This document shows, in pieces, positions 1 through 9,842 of a stretch of 64,000 nucleotides of DNA. The stretch spans positions 62,001 through 126,000 of the forward strand of contig PNMW01000007.1 of the NCBI GenBank assembly GCA_013823855.1. Direction: 5' to 3'. Made by a program: the position numbers and the translations under genes. The notes beneath the pieces are model-generated. The model was not told where the DNA came from, searched no databases, and saw only the letters and a list, made by a program, of their open reading frames with translations. The DNA is from Lysobacteraceae bacterium (GTDB lineage: Bacteria; Pseudomonadota; Gammaproteobacteria; Nevskiales; Nevskiaceae). Within the stretch, counting starts at the first letter, position 1. Every line of letters begins with the position of its first letter.

Positions 1-753
1 CAGCGAGAGGTCGCCATTCTTGGCGCTCAACGTGCAGATGCGAGCATGCTTTTTGAACTTGCTCGCCTTCTCCCCCTTGTTGAGCCAGTCAGCCAAGATC
101 GAGAACAGACCAAGGTGGTGGGTGGTGATGACGAGCTTCCGCTTCTCGAAATGCTCTTCGATCAAATCGAATATCGTCGACGCGGTGATGAATATGTTGT
201 GATCGTCGAGACTCGAAACGGGATCGTCAATGAAGAAATGCGATGACTGCTGGTCAGCCCAACCCTCGACCTCGAACAGCGCAAGGAAAAAGCACCATAT
301 AAAAATCCTCTCCTCGCCGCGAGAGATCTTGATCGAGACTTTCGAAATATCGCTCGGATCATCAGCAGCCGCTTCCTCATAAAAGAAGTGCACAGCCTTG
401 ATGCCATCCTCAGGGTCGTCGTGAGGGATGAACTCGAATCGATAGCCCGGCCGATATCGATTCAACTTCGCTCTGATGTCGTCCTCGGACAGGGCGCCAT
501 GAAAGCGGTTCAGGCTGCTTTTTCGGATGTCTAGGCAGATGGTTGAATCGCTGTCCTCTGGATCATTCTGCCAAACGAAGAGATCCTCACTGTAGGCGTT
601 GTAATAGACGCCCGTGTGCACTCCCTCGTTAGTCTTGGTTGCGTCCTTATAGGCCACGGACAGTCTGGTCTTTCCCGTGGCATTAAAGGCATACGCCAAG
701 ATGATGCGCTCCTTCGCCGCCAGGATTTCCTTCGCGATATCGTCGTGGTTCAT
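1..753 (-). CDS. ABC-class AAA ATPase of a type I R-M operon (3' end outside window)
   Basis: The first 251 residues are present and the gene continues past the left edge. The N-terminus has a P-loop variant, AFNATGKT at about residues 22-29, where Ala replaces the usual first Gly. An ABC-like signature ISRGEER lies at 143-149, Walker B plus D-loop FFIDDPVSSLDD at 173-184, and an H-loop region ITTHH at 209-213. The spacing between motifs is short, so there is no room for a long Rad50-type coiled coil. The start codon overlaps the hsdS stop as ATGA, implying translational coupling. Family knowledge: ATPases in this position of hsd operons include anticodon nucleases (PrrC, RloC) and RloA-type proteins. 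The C-terminal part that would carry a nuclease is outside the window, so the effector function is inference. Confidence 0.75.
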   Translation of the reverse strand, partial: MNHDDIAKEILAAKERIILAYAFNATGKTRLSVAYKDATKTNEGVHTGVYYNAYSEDLFVWQNDPEDSDSTICLDIRKSSLNRFHGALSEDDIRAKLNRYRPGYRFEFIPHDDPEDGIKAVHFFYEEAAADDPSDISKVSIKISRGEERIFIWCFFLALFEVEGWADQQSSHFFIDDPVSSLDDHNIFITASTIFDLIEEHFEKRKLVITTHHLGLFSILADWLNKGEKASKFKKHARICTLSAKNGDLSL

Positions 754-2117
754 TCTTCGGACTCCGTCGGCGCGGGGAATAGCTGCTGCATGAGTCCTTT
801 CTTGTGGATCTTGAGGGCTTCGAACTGGTCGCTTTGGGCGGCGATCAGATACTCAAGGGAGGAGAGACAGGAGGCGATGCGTTGCTGTTCTTCGGCCTTG
901 GGCAAAAGAACGATGGTTGCCCTCAAGCTGTCCAGATTGATTTTTGGGGGCACTGCATTTGGGAGAGACTTGCTGCGCAGCTCCGCCTGAAATCTGTCAG
1001 ATTGAAAGAAGAAGTGGAGGTAATGGGAGTCGAAGAACTCAGACTGCTTAATCACCGCGAGTGTCACATAGACACTAAAGTCGTGTTCCCAAGTGACGAC
1101 TCTGGAGTACCCTACCTTTCCGATTCTCGTGAGGAGAATGTCGCCCTTTTCCGGCTTATTCTTTCGAGTCGCAGCGATGTAGTCCTCGCGTGAGATGAAT
1201 TTATTTGCGTTGCCGCTAATCAAATTCTCGACGCTGTAGAACGGCACTCCGGATGCGACGTACGTGGGTGTCTGGTGGGTTCCGTCGAAGACTGAATCGG
1301 TCACCTCGCACAGAACCCGCTGTTCCCACTCCGGCGCACCTTGAAACTCCGGAAAGCGGAGGCGGGGGATGGTTTCGCCTTCGCGCGGGAAGAGCTGCTG
1401 CATGAGCCCTTTCTTGTGGGCCTTGAGCGCGTCGAGCTTCTGGCTTTCCGCGCCGATCAGCTCGTCCAGCGTGCTCAGGCACTCGGCGATTTTTTGTTGT
1501 TCGGCTTTGGTGCTTGGGATCGGGAGTTCGATCTTTGCAAGGCGCGTCGCTGATATGCCCAATACTTTCGAGCCCTGAGATTCCTTTTCGATTTGCGTGC
1601 GAACGTATCGAGATTTGAAGAGATAGGCGCCGAAACCGATTGCGACATTTTCTCCGTTCGGCCTAGCCAGAATCGTATGTTGACCGGCGACAACTCGCTC
1701 GCCATTCAAGCGAACGACTTCTATGCTTTTGCCGATATCAGCCAAATCTTCCGAGGCATCGGCGAAAATCATATCGCCCTCAATGCAGTCGTTTTCACGA
1801 CGAAGACCGTCGACTAGTTCAGTACGATTGATGAAGGGAACGGTCTCTTTAGTGATATCGAAAAGTGTTGAGAACTTGGTGTGAATGTCACCGTAGTGAA
1901 TGTTCCTAACCAAGCCTTGTTCATAGCTAAGTTGGTCGCGAGAAAATGAGTTGTTGCTCTTAAATGAGTATGCCTCGCCCATAGCGCTGTGGGTCCATGC
2001 GGGACCATCTTGAAAATCTGGGAAGCGCAACTTCGGCACCAGCGTCGGGCTGGCCAACATCCCCATCGGCGCTTGACGGTTAGTTGGCGAGGACGCCGGC
2101 GCTCCCAGGCGCTTCAT
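750..2117 (-). CDS. hsdS: Type I restriction-modification specificity subunit HsdS
   Basis: This 455-residue protein chooses the DNA target for the methylase and restriction complex. It has the two-half HsdS architecture: each half opens with a PKLRFPDF / PRLRFPEF element, continues with a variable target-recognition domain, and ends in a conserved helix with HKKGLMQQLFP (about residues 230-240 and near the C-terminus). The two halves are therefore related by internal duplication. It overlaps hsdR upstream and the ATPase gene downstream by 4 bp each (ATGA). Base composition is visibly less GC-rich than neighbouring housekeeping genes, consistent with exchange of specificity genes. The recognition sequence cannot be read from the protein. 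Confidence 0.95.
   Translation of the reverse strand: MKRLGAPASSPTNRQAPMGMLASPTLVPKLRFPDFQDGPAWTHSAMGEAYSFKSNNSFSRDQLSYEQGLVRNIHYGDIHTKFSTLFDITKETVPFINRTELVDGLRRENDCIEGDMIFADASEDLADIGKSIEVVRLNGERVVAGQHTILARPNGENVAIGFGAYLFKSRYVRTQIEKESQGSKVLGISATRLAKIELPIPSTKAEQQKIAECLSTLDELIGAESQKLDALKAHKKGLMQQLFPREGETIPRLRFPEFQGAPEWEQRVLCEVTDSVFDGTHQTPTYVASGVPFYSVENLISGNANKFISREDYIAATRKNKPEKGDILLTRIGKVGYSRVVTWEHDFSVYVTLAVIKQSEFFDSHYLHFFFQSDRFQAELRSKSLPNAVPPKINLDSLRATIVLLPKAEEQQRIASCLSSLEYLIAAQSDQFEALKIHKKGLMQQLFPAPTESEE
781..900 (-). repeat. HsdS conserved-helix repeat, distal copy
   Basis: Imperfect direct repeat of the segment at about 1393-1512, offset about 612 bp. Both encode an EQQ(K/R)IA...CLS(T/S)L...HKKGLMQQLFP helix. 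Such repeats support recombination that shuffles target-recognition domains. Confidence 0.7.
1393..1512 (-). repeat. HsdS conserved-helix repeat, proximal copy
   Basis: Partner of the repeat at about 781-900. It codes for the helix that joins the two target-recognition domains of HsdS. Confidence 0.7.
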
Positions 2118-5100
2118 GATTCGTAAGCGCTCAATCCCGCGATCTCCCGCCCCGCCGCCCGCGTCTTCAGCAGCGGCAGCAGCGCGGCCATCAGCGCCAG
2201 CTCCTTCACGCGGCGTTCGCGCCAGCTCAGTGCGAGCGGAGCAAGCAGTTCGGTGAGCTGTTCGCCGTCGAACACGCGGCGTTGCAGGATGCGGTCGGTG
2301 AAGGCTTGCAGCGCGCTGGGCTCAAGACCATTCGCGGTGGCGATGCCGGCCACCTCTGCCGCGTGCTGTTCGGCCTTGAAGCGGACGTAGCCCGCGCGAA
2401 TCGCCTGTTCGTCCAAGCCCTCGCCCGCTTTGAGGCTGCGCACGTAGGCGGTGATCAGCTCGCGTTCGTTGATGAACTTGGCATCGGCAGCGATCAGCGC
2501 GATCAACTGCTCGCGGTTCATCGTCGCCTTGCCCGGCGTCTTCTGCGAGAAGCTGGCCAGCAGGCCCATGATGTAGTCGTAGTCGATGACCGCCGAGGCG
2601 AACAGCACGAACTCGAAATCGAGCTGATCGACCGCCGGGTTTGGCGCTGCGTCGTCCTCGTCACCGCGCTTGCGCTGCTGCTGCTCCTTCAGCCGTTGTG
2701 CGGTGCTTAAGTAAACGCCACGGAAAGCGTTCAGTTCGTCGCGCGGCAGCAGGCTGTCCACCGCTGCTTTCAGCTCCGGTTGCAGGTCGGTGTACTGGTC
2801 GATCTGGGTTTTGAGCCGCTGCACTTCGCGGAAGCGTTCGATGAACACGGCGCGGGCGTCGTCGCCTTTCAGTGCCGTTACCGCTTCCGGCGTCGGCGGC
2901 AGGTCGTGGGATTCCAGGAACGCGCCGAGCTTGGCGACGGCGTCTTTGAGTTTCTCCACCACGGTCGGGGCCGGGTCCACCAGCCAGATGGTGCGGGCGG
3001 CCTCGCCGTTGCGCTGGCCGGAGAACAGCGTGATCGCTTCATCGACGGCGTCTTTCTGGGCGCGGAAGTCGAGAATCTGGCCGTGCGGTTTGGTGGCGTT
3101 CAGCACGCGGTTGGTGCGCGAGAACGCCTGGATCAGGCCGTGGTGCTTCAGGTTCTTGTCGACATACAGCGTGTTCAGGTACTTGGAATCGAAGCCGGTC
3201 AGCAGCATGTCGACGACGATGGTGATGTCGATCTTCTCGGCACCCTTCTGCGGCAGGTCGGCATTCGGGAACTGTTGGTCCTTGATGCGCTTCTGCACGT
3301 CCTGGTAGTACAGGTCGAACTCGGTGATCGTGTGGTTGCTGCCGTAGGCGCTGTTGTAGTCCGCGATGATGGTTTTCAGCGCGGCTTTCTTGGCTTCCGG
3401 TTCCTGTTCGTTGTCGGCTTTTTCGGTCGGCAGGTCTTCCTGAATCTGCCGCACGTCGGCATTGCCTTCGGCTGGCGGCGAGAACACGCAGGCCAGCTTC
3501 AGCGGCACGAAATCCGGGTCTGCTGCACACCGGTCCGCCTGCACGGTCTTGAACAGCGCGTGGTAGGCGATGGCGTCGTTGATCGAAGCGGTGGCGAAGA
3601 TCGCGTTGAAGCGGCGCTGGCTGGTGGCGGCGTCGTGCTTGGCGAGGATGGCCTCGACGATCCGGCGCTTGCGCAAGGCTTCGTCCGCGCGGTGGTCGGC
3701 TTCGCCTTCCGGCTTGAAGTAGTCGACGTTGAAGCGCAGGACGTTCCGGTCTTCGATCGCGTGGGTGATGGTGTAGGCGTGCAGTTCGCGCTGGAACAGG
3801 TCTTCGGTGGTGCGCATCGACGCCTGGTCGCCGGTGATCTGCTGGCGCGAGGCGTTGCTGTCGAAGATCGGCGTGCCGGTGAAGCCGAACAACTGGGCGC
3901 GCGGGAAGAAGTCCTTGATCGCCTGATGGTTCTCGCCGAACTGCGAGCGGTGGCATTCGTCGAAGATGAAGACGATGCGCTTGCTGGAGAGCGGGGCCAG
4001 CAGCTCGCGGTAGGTCTTCTTGTTTTCGCGCAGGCGCTGGGTGTTGCGGGCGCTGCTTTCGTCCAGCGCCAGACCGAGCTTCTGGATCGTGGTGACGATC
4101 ACCTTGTCGGCGCGGTCGTCCGACAGCAGGCGGCGGACGAGGGTGGCGGTGTTGGTGTTTTCCTCGACGCAGCCTTCCTGGAACTTGTTGAATTCCTCGC
4201 GTGTCTGCCGGTCCAGGTCCTTTCGATCGACCACGAACAGGCATTTGTCGATCTGCTCGTTCTCGCGCAGCAGCGTCGCGGCCTTGAAGCTGGTCAGCGT
4301 CTTGCCGCTGCCGGTGGTGTGCCAGATGCAGCCGTTGCCGCAGTCCTGCTCGATGCAGTCGACGATCGCCTGCACGGCGTAGATCTGGTAGGGCCGCATC
4401 ATCAACAGCTTCTGCTCGCTCTGGATCAGCACCATGTAGCGGCTGACCATTCGACCCAGTTCGCACTTGGCCAGGAAGCGATCGGCGAAGTCGTCCAGAT
4501 GGCTGACTGGCTTGTTGGCACGATCCGCCCAGCGATAGACCGGCAGGAAGCGTTCATCCGCGTTGAACGAGAAATGCCGCGCGTTGTTGTTGGCGAAGTA
4601 GACGGTATCGGTGCGGTTGCTGACCACGAACAGCTGCACGAAGCACAGCAGGGTGCGGGTGTAGCCATTGCCGGGGTCATTCTTGTACTCGACGATCTGC
4701 TCCATCGCCCGGCGCGGGTTGACGTTCAGCGTCTTCAGCTCGATCTGCACCACCGGCACGCCGTTGATCAGCAGCAGCACGTCATAGCGGTGGTGGCTGT
4801 AATCGGTGTTGATGCGCAGCTGCTGCACGACCTCGAAATCGTTCCTGCACCAGTCGCGGATGTTCACCAGCGTGTAGCTGAGCGGCGTGCCGTCATCGCG
4901 GGTGAAGTCGTTCTTCTCGCGCAGCACGCGCGCGGCCTTGAACACATCCGGGATCGTCAGCTCTTCCAGCAGGCGCTGGAACTCGCCATCGGTCAGGCGC
5001 ACGCGGTTCAGCGCTTCGAACTTCTGGCGGAAGTTGGCTTCGAGGCCGGCGCGGTCGCGGATGTCGGCGCGCTCGGTGTACTTGAGATCCCGCAGCTTGC

Positions 5101-5185
5101 CGATCAGGGCGGATTCGATGTCCTGCTCGCGGACATGGACGGGCTGGGTCGTTGCTGCTGGTTGATAGGTGATCTCGGACGACAT
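2114..5185 (-). CDS. hsdR: Type I restriction endonuclease subunit R
   Basis: This 1023-residue motor and nuclease subunit translocates and cleaves unmodified DNA. In order: an N-terminal PD-(D/E)xK nuclease (D135, then E149 and K151 in QIELK), a superfamily 2 helicase core with Walker A TTGSGKT (290-296), motif II DECH (409-412), the FTGTP motif III, and a C-terminal helicase half with LLTGFDSKYL and QAFSRTNRV, then a helical HsdS/M-binding tail. Length is normal for HsdR. It is the first gene of the visible operon, and hsdS overlaps its stop by 4 bp. No hsdM lies upstream, so the methylase gene must be left of the window or elsewhere. Confidence 0.97.
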   Translation of the reverse strand: MSSEITYQPAATTQPVHVREQDIESALIGKLRDLKYTERADIRDRAGLEANFRQKFEALNRVRLTDGEFQRLLEELTIPDVFKAARVLREKNDFTRDDGTPLSYTLVNIRDWCRNDFEVVQQLRINTDYSHHRYDVLLLINGVPVVQIELKTLNVNPRRAMEQIVEYKNDPGNGYTRTLLCFVQLFVVSNRTDTVYFANNNARHFSFNADERFLPVYRWADRANKPVSHLDDFADRFLAKCELGRMVSRYMVLIQSEQKLLMMRPYQIYAVQAIVDCIEQDCGNGCIWHTTGSGKTLTSFKAATLLRENEQIDKCLFVVDRKDLDRQTREEFNKFQEGCVEENTNTATLVRRLLSDDRADKVIVTTIQKLGLALDESSARNTQRLRENKKTYRELLAPLSSKRIVFIFDECHRSQFGENHQAIKDFFPRAQLFGFTGTPIFDSNASRQQITGDQASMRTTEDLFQRELHAYTITHAIEDRNVLRFNVDYFKPEGEADHRADEALRKRRIVEAILAKHDAATSQRRFNAIFATASINDAIAYHALFKTVQADRCAADPDFVPLKLACVFSPPAEGNADVRQIQEDLPTEKADNEQEPEAKKAALKTIIADYNSAYGSNHTITEFDLYYQDVQKRIKDQQFPNADLPQKGAEKIDITIVVDMLLTGFDSKYLNTLYVDKNLKHHGLIQAFSRTNRVLNATKPHGQILDFRAQKDAVDEAITLFSGQRNGEAARTIWLVDPAPTVVEKLKDAVAKLGAFLESHDLPPTPEAVTALKGDDARAVFIERFREVQRLKTQIDQYTDLQPELKAAVDSLLPRDELNAFRGVYLSTAQRLKEQQQRKRGDEDDAAPNPAVDQLDFEFVLFASAVIDYDYIMGLLASFSQKTPGKATMNREQLIALIAADAKFINERELITAYVRSLKAGEGLDEQAIRAGYVRFKAEQHAAEVAGIATANGLEPSALQAFTDRILQRRVFDGEQLTELLAPLALSWRERRVKELALMAALLPLLKTRAAGREIAGLSAYES

Positions 5186-5246
5186 CCGGACTCTGGGCGT
5201 GGGTGGCGTGATCTGAACGCGATCTGGGCGTGATCGGGCGGCGGCC

Positions 5247-5275
5247 AGTATAGGCGCCGCCTCCGCCGCTGGCCG
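5247..5275 (-). promoter_or_regulatory. Candidate sigma-70 promoter of the hsdR operon
   Basis: A TATACT -10 box on the minus strand (5252-5247) lies about 62 bp upstream of the hsdR ATG. The -35 region is weak, so this rests mainly on the -10 and its position. Confidence 0.35.
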
Positions 5276-5302
5276 CAGCCATTGGAGCCGCCGGGCGCCG
5301 AC

Positions 5303-5929
5303 CTACGGAATCAGCCAGTCGGCCGCCGTGCGGGCACCGCTGGCGTCGTAGCGGAACGAGGCGCGGCGGTGGCCGGCGTGGTGCAGGTACAGCGCTTCGA
5401 GACGGCTGATCACCGTTTCCAGCGCCGCGAAGTTGGCCTCGCCGCGTTCGCTGAGTTCGGGTGTCCAGCGGGCGTCGTCGAGTTCCGGCGGCAGGCCGCC
5501 GGTCGCCACCGGGCTGATCGACGATGGTGGCGCCACCGCGTGATAGATGCGCCGGCTGTTCAGCACCGTGGCCTGCCAGCGATGACGGGCAAGGTCATCG
5601 CCGAAATGAATCACGGCCCGGCCCCAGGCGCGCAGCTGCAGGCGCGACGGCTCGTCGTAGAAGGTCCAGGCGACACGCGGATCGGCGGACAGTTCGGCGA
5701 TCTTCGGCGAGCGGATGTCGGTGTGGCACCAGATGCGCCGGCCGGCGCCGTCGGCGCCGCGCAGGATCACCGTGCGCAGGTTCGGGCCGTCCGGGCCGAT
5801 CGAACCGAGCACGCCGCTGTGGAACGGTGCGCGGAACGAACGGCCGCCGGCCTCGATGAAGCGCCAGGCCTCGGCTTCGACGGCGTCGAGGCCGTCCGGC
5901 GGCAGCCGGCCTTCGCGGGACATGCTCAT
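5303..5929 (-). CDS. PNPOx-like FMN-binding protein
   Basis: A 208-residue split-barrel flavin protein. Visible family signatures are LRTVILRGAD, CHTDIRSPKIAEL and WTFYDEPSRLQLRAWG, which match the Alr4036-type pyridoxamine-phosphate-oxidase-like family rather than classical PdxH. The C-terminus ends in DWLIP. The substrate is unknown; pyridoxamine phosphate oxidase activity should not be assumed. Its ATG overlaps the stop of the upstream ABC permease gene (ATGA), so it is probably the last gene of that transcript, although a functional link to the exporter is unclear. Confidence 0.8.
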   Translation of the reverse strand: MSMSREGRLPPDGLDAVEAEAWRFIEAGGRSFRAPFHSGVLGSIGPDGPNLRTVILRGADGAGRRIWCHTDIRSPKIAELSADPRVAWTFYDEPSRLQLRAWGRAVIHFGDDLARHRWQATVLNSRRIYHAVAPPSSISPVATGGLPPELDDARWTPELSERGEANFAALETVISRLEALYLHHAGHRRASFRYDASGARTAADWLIP

Positions 5930-8437
5930 GCGGCACCGCCGGCGAGCACCGTGCGCGGCGAGGTGTTCAGCACCCGGCGCAGGCTGAAGTAACCGGCGCC
6001 GGTGACGATCGCCGCACCAGCCAGGGTGCCGGTCAGCCAGAGCAGTGGCCGCGGCCCGTACGGCAGTTCCAGCACGCCTGCCGCCAGCGCCCAGGCCAGC
6101 GCCTGGGCGGCGAACCCGGCCACCGCGCCGGCCAGCCCGCCGAGCACCGCGTATTCGGCGATCAGGCCCTGGCGGATCACCCGCCGCGAGGCGCCGAGGG
6201 CCCGCAGCACGCCGGTTTCCCGCACCCGGTCGGCTCTAGAGCCTTCGATCACCGCCATCATCACCACCAGCCCGGCCAGCAGCGTGAACAGGAAGATGAA
6301 TTCCAGTGCGCCGACGATGCGGTCGACGATGCCGCGCACCTGGTTCAGCGCGGCGTCGAGGTCCAGCGCGGTGACATTGGGAAACTCGCGGATCAGCTCC
6401 CTGAGCAGCGCTCGCTGCTCACGCGGCAGGTAGAAGCTGGCGATCCACTGCAGCGGCGGGTTCAGCCCCTCGGCGTCGAGCACGCCGGGCGGCGTGACCA
6501 GGAAGAAGTTCGGCTTGAACGAATCCCAGCGGATCTTGCGCACTGCGCGCACTTCCAGGGTGATCGGCGTGCCGGCGAGGTCGAGGGTCAGCGTGTCGCC
6601 GAGCTTCAGTTTCAGGCGTTCGACGGCGTAGTCGTCGACCGCCAGCCAGGGCTTGCCTCGCGCGTCATCGCTCCAGGGCCGGCCTTCGAGGAATTCGCTG
6701 TCGTCGCCGAAACCGGCGGTCCAGCTCAGGTTGAACTCGCGGTTGATCCAGCGCCGGGTTTCCGGGTCTTCGAAGCTTTCGGCGTTGACCTCTTCGCCGC
6801 GCAGGCCGGTCAGCCGCGCCCGCACCATCGGCTGCGGCGTCAGCGCGGGCCTGCCGCGAGCGGTGAAGAAGGCCTGCAGCGGCACGACCTGCTCGGGCAG
6901 GATGCCGATCAGGAACTGGTTCGGCGTTTCCGGCGGCAGCTTGTCCTGCCAGGTGGCGAGCAGATCCTGACGGACCACGGTGACCAGCAGCAGCGCCATC
7001 AGCGCGATGCCCAGCGCGACGATCTGCGCCACCGCTGCCGCCTTGCGCCGGGCGATGTTGCCGAGCCCGAAGCGCCAGGCGATTCCGCCCCGGGCGCGGA
7101 TGCCGGCCAGCCCGCGCACCAGCAGCCAGGCGAACAGCGCCAGCACGCCGGCGGTGACCAGCGCGCCGCCGAACACGTAGGCCGCCAGCTTGAGGCTGCC
7201 GGCCTGCAGCCACAGCAGCGCCGCAATCGCGACGACCGCTGCGATCGCCCCCCGGATGCCGCGCGCTTCGCGATCCGCCGCGCGCTGGAACACCCGTACC
7301 GGTGCGGTGTCGACCGAGGCCAGCACCGGCGGCAGCGCAAAGCCGGCCAGCATCAGCAGCACCAGGCCGAGCACCGCCGGCAGCGGCAGCCAGCCGGGCG
7401 GCGGCAGCGCGATCTTCATCACCGGCTCGGCGAGCCGGGCCAGCACGGCCTGGCCGCCGATGCCGACCACCGCGCCCAGCCCGCCGGCGATCAGGCCGAG
7501 CAGCAGCACCTGCAGCACCAGCCCCCGGCGGATGAAGGTCCGCCGCGCGCCGAGCACCTTGAGCAGCGCCACTTCGTCGCGCAGCCGCTGGCTGTACTGA
7601 CGGGCCGACAGCGCCACCGCGGCGGCCGACAGCAGGATGGTGGCCAGCACCGCGATGTTCAGGAAGCTGCGCGCGCGGTCCATCGAGTTGCGGATTTCCG
7701 GCCGCGCGTTCTCCGGCGTCGTGTAGCGGAAGCCCGGCGGCAGTTCGATGGCCTCGGCCGCCGCCAGCTGCGCCGGCGTGCCGCCGAGCTGCAGGCTGAT
7801 CTGCAGGCGGCTGCCCGGACCGAGCAGGCCGGTGGCCGGCAGCTCCCCGGCATTGATCAGCAGCGACGGCGCCAGATCGCCGAAGCCGGCGGTGCGGCCC
7901 GGCTCCTCGACGATCAGGCGGCTGACCGCCAGTTCCCGGCTGCCGACCTGCAGTTTCGCGCCGAGGCTCAGGCCCAAGGTCGTCCACAGCCGCAGGTCGA
8001 CCCAGACCTCGCCGGGCGCCGGCTGAGACGGCGCCGCCTCGGTGGCGCCGAACGGTTCGCGGGCCAGCAGCAGTGCGCCGCGCAGCGGGTAGCCGGCATC
8101 GACCCCCTTGATCGTCGCCAGCTGGGTCTCCTCGCCATCGACTCTGGCGACGACGCTGGGGAAGCTGGTGACGGTGACGATCCGCACGCCGGTCGCGCGC
8201 AGGGCGGCCATCGGCGCGTCCGGCAGCGGATCGCGGCCGCTGATCACGGCATCGGCGCCGAGCTGCTCGCCGGCGCCGGATTCCAGCGCCAGCCGGACCC
8301 GGTCGGTGAACAGGCCGACGGCGATCGCGGCGGCGGCGGCGATCGCCAGCGCCAGCATCAGCACCCGCAGTTCGCCGCTGGCCCAGCCTCGGCGCAGCCG
8401 CTGGATGGCGAAGCGCCAGGCGCTCGCCGGTCGCGGG

Positions 8438-8445
<8 letters not shown>
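5926..8445 (-). CDS. ABC transporter permease, FtsX/YbbP family
   Basis: An 839-residue inner-membrane protein with an N-terminal anchor, a large extracytoplasmic (MacB-PCD-like) region, three FtsX-type transmembrane segments in the middle (RQYSQRLRDEVALLKVLGAR preceding them), a further central membrane block, a second periplasmic domain and a repeated C-terminal FtsX module (ADRVRETGVLRALGASRRVI). This duplicated layout is that of E. coli YbbP. It overlaps its ATPase partner by 8 bp. Family knowledge suggests mechanotransmission or export of lipid or hydrophobic substrates; the substrate is unknown. Confidence 0.9.
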
Positions 8446-9128
<683 letters not shown>

Positions 9129-9130
<2 letters not shown>

Positions 9131-9797
9131 GCGTCCAATACTCCTGATTCGATGGTTGCTGCTGGCGGTCACGCTCGCCACGGCCGGTCCGCTGAGCGCA
9201 GCGCAGACGATCCTGGTCTGGGGCGACTCCCTGAGCGCCGGTTACGGTGTCGACAGCCAGCGCGGCTGGGTACGTTTATTGGAACAAAAGCTCGGAACTC
9301 AAGCCGATCCGGCGCTGCGCGGCTGGAAAGTGGTCAACGGCTCGGTCAGCGGCGAGACCACCGCCGGCGGTCTGTCTCGGCTGCCGGCGGCGCTGGCGCG
9401 CCACAAGCCGGCGCTGGTGTTGATCGAACTCGGCGGCAACGACGGCCTGCGCGGCCTCGACCTGAAGACCATGCGCGCCAATCTCGAAGCGATGATCGGC
9501 CTGGCCCGCAAGGCCGGCGCGACGCCGGTGCTGTTCGAGATGCGGATTCCGTCGAACTACGGCCCAGTGGTCACCGAGCGCTTCCAGAAGGCGTTCGCCG
9601 ATGTCGCCGCCGGCAGCCACACCGTGCTGGTGCCGTTCTTCCTCGCGGCGGTCGCCAGCGACCGCCAGAAGTGGTTCCAGGACGACGGCATCCACCCGAA
9701 CACGGCGGCCCAGCCGCTGCTGCTCGATGCCAGCTGGCCGCATCTGCTGCCGGTGCTGAAGCCGGCCGCTGCATCCCGGTCCGCCGCTGCGCCGTAA
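9129..9797 (+). CDS. tesA: TesA-type arylesterase / acyl-CoA thioesterase (SGNH hydrolase)
   Basis: A 222-residue periplasmic SGNH lipase/thioesterase. A signal peptide covers about residues 1-24 (hydrophobic core ending SAAQ). Block I WGDSLSAGYG carries the nucleophilic Ser, block III is GGNDGLRG, and block V DDGIHPN supplies Asp and His. ATG 9129 is chosen because it restores the signal peptide; no strong Shine-Dalgarno is seen, since that DNA codes ybbA on the other strand. Family members hydrolyse acyl thioesters, aryl esters and lysophospholipids. Confidence 0.93.
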
Positions 9798-9842
9798 CGG
9801 CTCGCGCGGCACCTTCGCGCCGGCTTCCCTCCCTTTCCGAAC

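Noticed and set aside
2780-5233. 817-codon open frame on the plus strand opposite hsdR
   Set aside because: It is the antisense shadow of hsdR in GC-rich DNA; the product is Val/Gly/Arg-rich without domains, while hsdR has all its motifs.
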